From NCBI GenBank assembly GCA_016781775.1, contig JADDPR010000166.1, positions 1 through 14,283 on the forward strand: 14,283 nucleotides of DNA. The letters run 5' to 3'. Both the position numbers and the translations under genes were made by a program. Positions within the stretch are counted from its first letter, which is position 1; each line of letters opens with the position of its first letter. A model generated the notes under the pieces. That model saw only the letters and a program-made list of their open reading frames with translations. It had not been told where the DNA came from and did not search any database. Shown one piece after another: positions 13,664 to 14,283 of the stretch. The DNA is from Rubrobacter sp. (GTDB lineage: Bacteria; Actinomycetota; Rubrobacteria; Rubrobacterales; Rubrobacteraceae).

Positions 13664-13692
13664 TTGACACGAATTCTGGCCTTATGTAATTT
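13664..13692 (+). promoter_or_regulatory. Probable fmdA promoter
   Basis: A perfect -35 hexamer TTGACA (13664-13669) is followed after 17 bases by TAATTT (13687-13692), a mediocre -10 box; overlapping TTATGTAAT offers alternatives at poorer spacing. The weak -10 with consensus -35 suggests dependence on an activator. Transcription would start near 13699, giving a leader of about 120 bases. Confidence 0.5.
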
Positions 13693-13777
13693 CGGTTACT
13701 ACAGGTGCCTCTGGGGAAGCACCACGGGGAAAGGGAGGACAGCAAGGGCAGCAGAGAGAGGGGCGATGTTTACCGCT

Positions 13778-13797
13778 GCTCCCGCAAAACGGGGAGC
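13778..13797 (+). promoter_or_regulatory. Leader stem-loop upstream of fmdA
   Basis: GCTCCC (13778-13783) and GGGAGC (13792-13797) form a six-base-pair stem closing an eight-base loop with AAAA. It lies about ten bases ahead of the fmdA ribosome site (AAGGAGAGG at 13809-13817). It might tune translation, or it might be fortuitous in a purine-rich leader. Confidence 0.35.
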
Positions 13798-13820
13798 TAC
13801 CACGGGAGAAGGAGAGGTCG

Positions 13821-14283
13821 ATGGCCGAGAGCCTGTTCAAGGTGGACGTAAACAAGTTTATGCAGGACCAGGAGGTCCCCGGGCACAATCGCTGGCACCC
13901 GGACATCCCGGCGGCGGCGTCCACCGATCCGGGGACGGACTTCCGCATGGAGTGCCTGGATTGGACCAACCGGCAGGTCAGGAACGACGACTCGGCGGAC
14001 GACATCCGCGACATGGACCTGACGCCTTGTCACGTCTTGAGCGGTCCGATCCACATCAATGGTGCTGAGCCCGGTGACCTTCTGGTCGTGGATATTCTCG
14101 ACGTGGGGCCGCCGAGCGGGCCGGGAGAGCAGTGGGGCTACACCGGCATCTTCTCCAAGCAGAACGGCGGCGGCTTCCTCACGGACTACTACCCCGACGC
14201 CCACAAGGCGATCTGGGACCTGCGCGGGCTGTACGCCTCCAGCCGCCACATCCCCGACGTGCAGTTTGTGGGTGTGGGGATCA
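13821..14283 (+). CDS. fmdA: Formamidase (acetamidase/formamidase family), 3' part beyond the window
   Basis: The first 154 codons are present and the gene runs off the right edge. Formamidase hydrolyses formamide to formate and ammonia in the cytoplasm, supplying nitrogen. The N-terminus is highly characteristic: 'LFKVDVNKFMQDQEVPGHNR' (5-24), 'WHPDIPA', 'ECLDWTNRQVRNDDSADDIR', 'GAEPGDLLVVDILDVG', 'GYTGIFSKQNGGGFLTD' and 'AIWDLRGLYASSRHIP'. These follow the Methylophilus FmdA pattern closely, more than generic acetamidases. The ATG at 13821 is preceded by AAGGAGAGG. The divergent fmdB supports the assignment. Nothing can be said about the C-terminal half or downstream genes such as amide transporters. 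Confidence 0.95.
   Translation, partial: MAESLFKVDVNKFMQDQEVPGHNRWHPDIPAAASTDPGTDFRMECLDWTNRQVRNDDSADDIRDMDLTPCHVLSGPIHINGAEPGDLLVVDILDVGPPSGPGEQWGYTGIFSKQNGGGFLTDYYPDAHKAIWDLRGLYASSRHIPDVQFVGVGI

Larger units (their letters stand above)
13540..13820. promoter_or_regulatory. Divergent control region between fmdB and fmdA
   Basis: This 281-base stretch holds no gene and has an AT-rich core (about 13610-13700) unlike the rest of the window. The core includes TTGACAC twice (13640-13646 and 13664-13670, 24 bases apart). Around the first copy lie ACATGT (13633-13638) and an ATGT/ACAT dyad (13635-13648). The fmdA side continues with a purine-rich leader containing a stem-loop. I found no good -10 box for the leftward fmdB gene. 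Confidence 0.6.

Noticed and set aside
13700..13815. Possible guanidine-II (mini-ykkC) riboswitch in the fmdA leader, from repeated ACGG
   Set aside because: The ACGG copies are not capped on real stems (at most two pairs), so the paired ACGR hairpins of that class are not formed.

Overview
The window is GC-rich chromosomal DNA, densely packed with genes and free of mobile elements, CRISPR arrays or RNA genes that I can recognise. Several features suggest an actinomycete. There is a phosphatidylinositol-phosphate-synthase-type CDP-alcohol transferase. There is also a DEDDh-exonuclease/GIY-YIG nuclease fusion of the kind common in Actinomycetota. GTG and TTG starts with strong GGAGG ribosome sites are frequent, and many genes overlap by 4-14 bases. 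A deep-branching lineage such as Rubrobacter would fit, but that is an impression from codon use and gene content, not a demonstrated identity.

Layout. Positions 46-3171 (minus strand) form one tight operon, read right to left: an AI-2E/PerM-family permease, a CDP-alcohol phosphatidyltransferase, a 184-residue protein resembling a degenerate uracil-DNA-glycosylase fold, and a 269-residue multi-pass membrane protein. The last one carries two intramembrane aspartates and a PAL motif in the presenilin/signal-peptide-peptidase order. Positions 3172-3331 form a divergent promoter region. Positions 3332-5057 (plus strand) encode a membrane-anchored protein with a degenerate LytM/M23-like domain and then a compact M50 site-2-type metalloprotease. 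This order recalls the Bacillus SpoIVFA/SpoIVFB pair. The window may therefore hold two unrelated intramembrane protease systems side by side.

Positions 5192-12017 (or 12053; minus strand) are a second co-directional run. Read right to left it encodes MoeA (molybdenum cofactor), a helix-hairpin-helix protein, a DEDDh exonuclease/GIY-YIG/UVR repair nuclease whose start overlaps the helix-hairpin-helix gene, an OmpR-type response regulator, and a PhoR-like sensor kinase whose start overlaps the regulator gene.

Positions 12150-13539 (minus strand) hold a MetX-like alpha/beta hydrolase and an FmdB-type zinc-ribbon protein. Divergent from them, from 13821 and running off the right edge, is formamidase (fmdA). 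The 281-base region between fmdB and fmdA is comparatively AT-rich, with a consensus -35 box, a direct repeat and a leader hairpin. It is the likely control region of a small formamide/amide-use locus.

The observations most worth a second look are the presenilin-like protein with both aspartates retained, its operon partner with a UDG-like but histidine-less fold, and the M23-like/M50 pair with its unusual promoter and palindromes.
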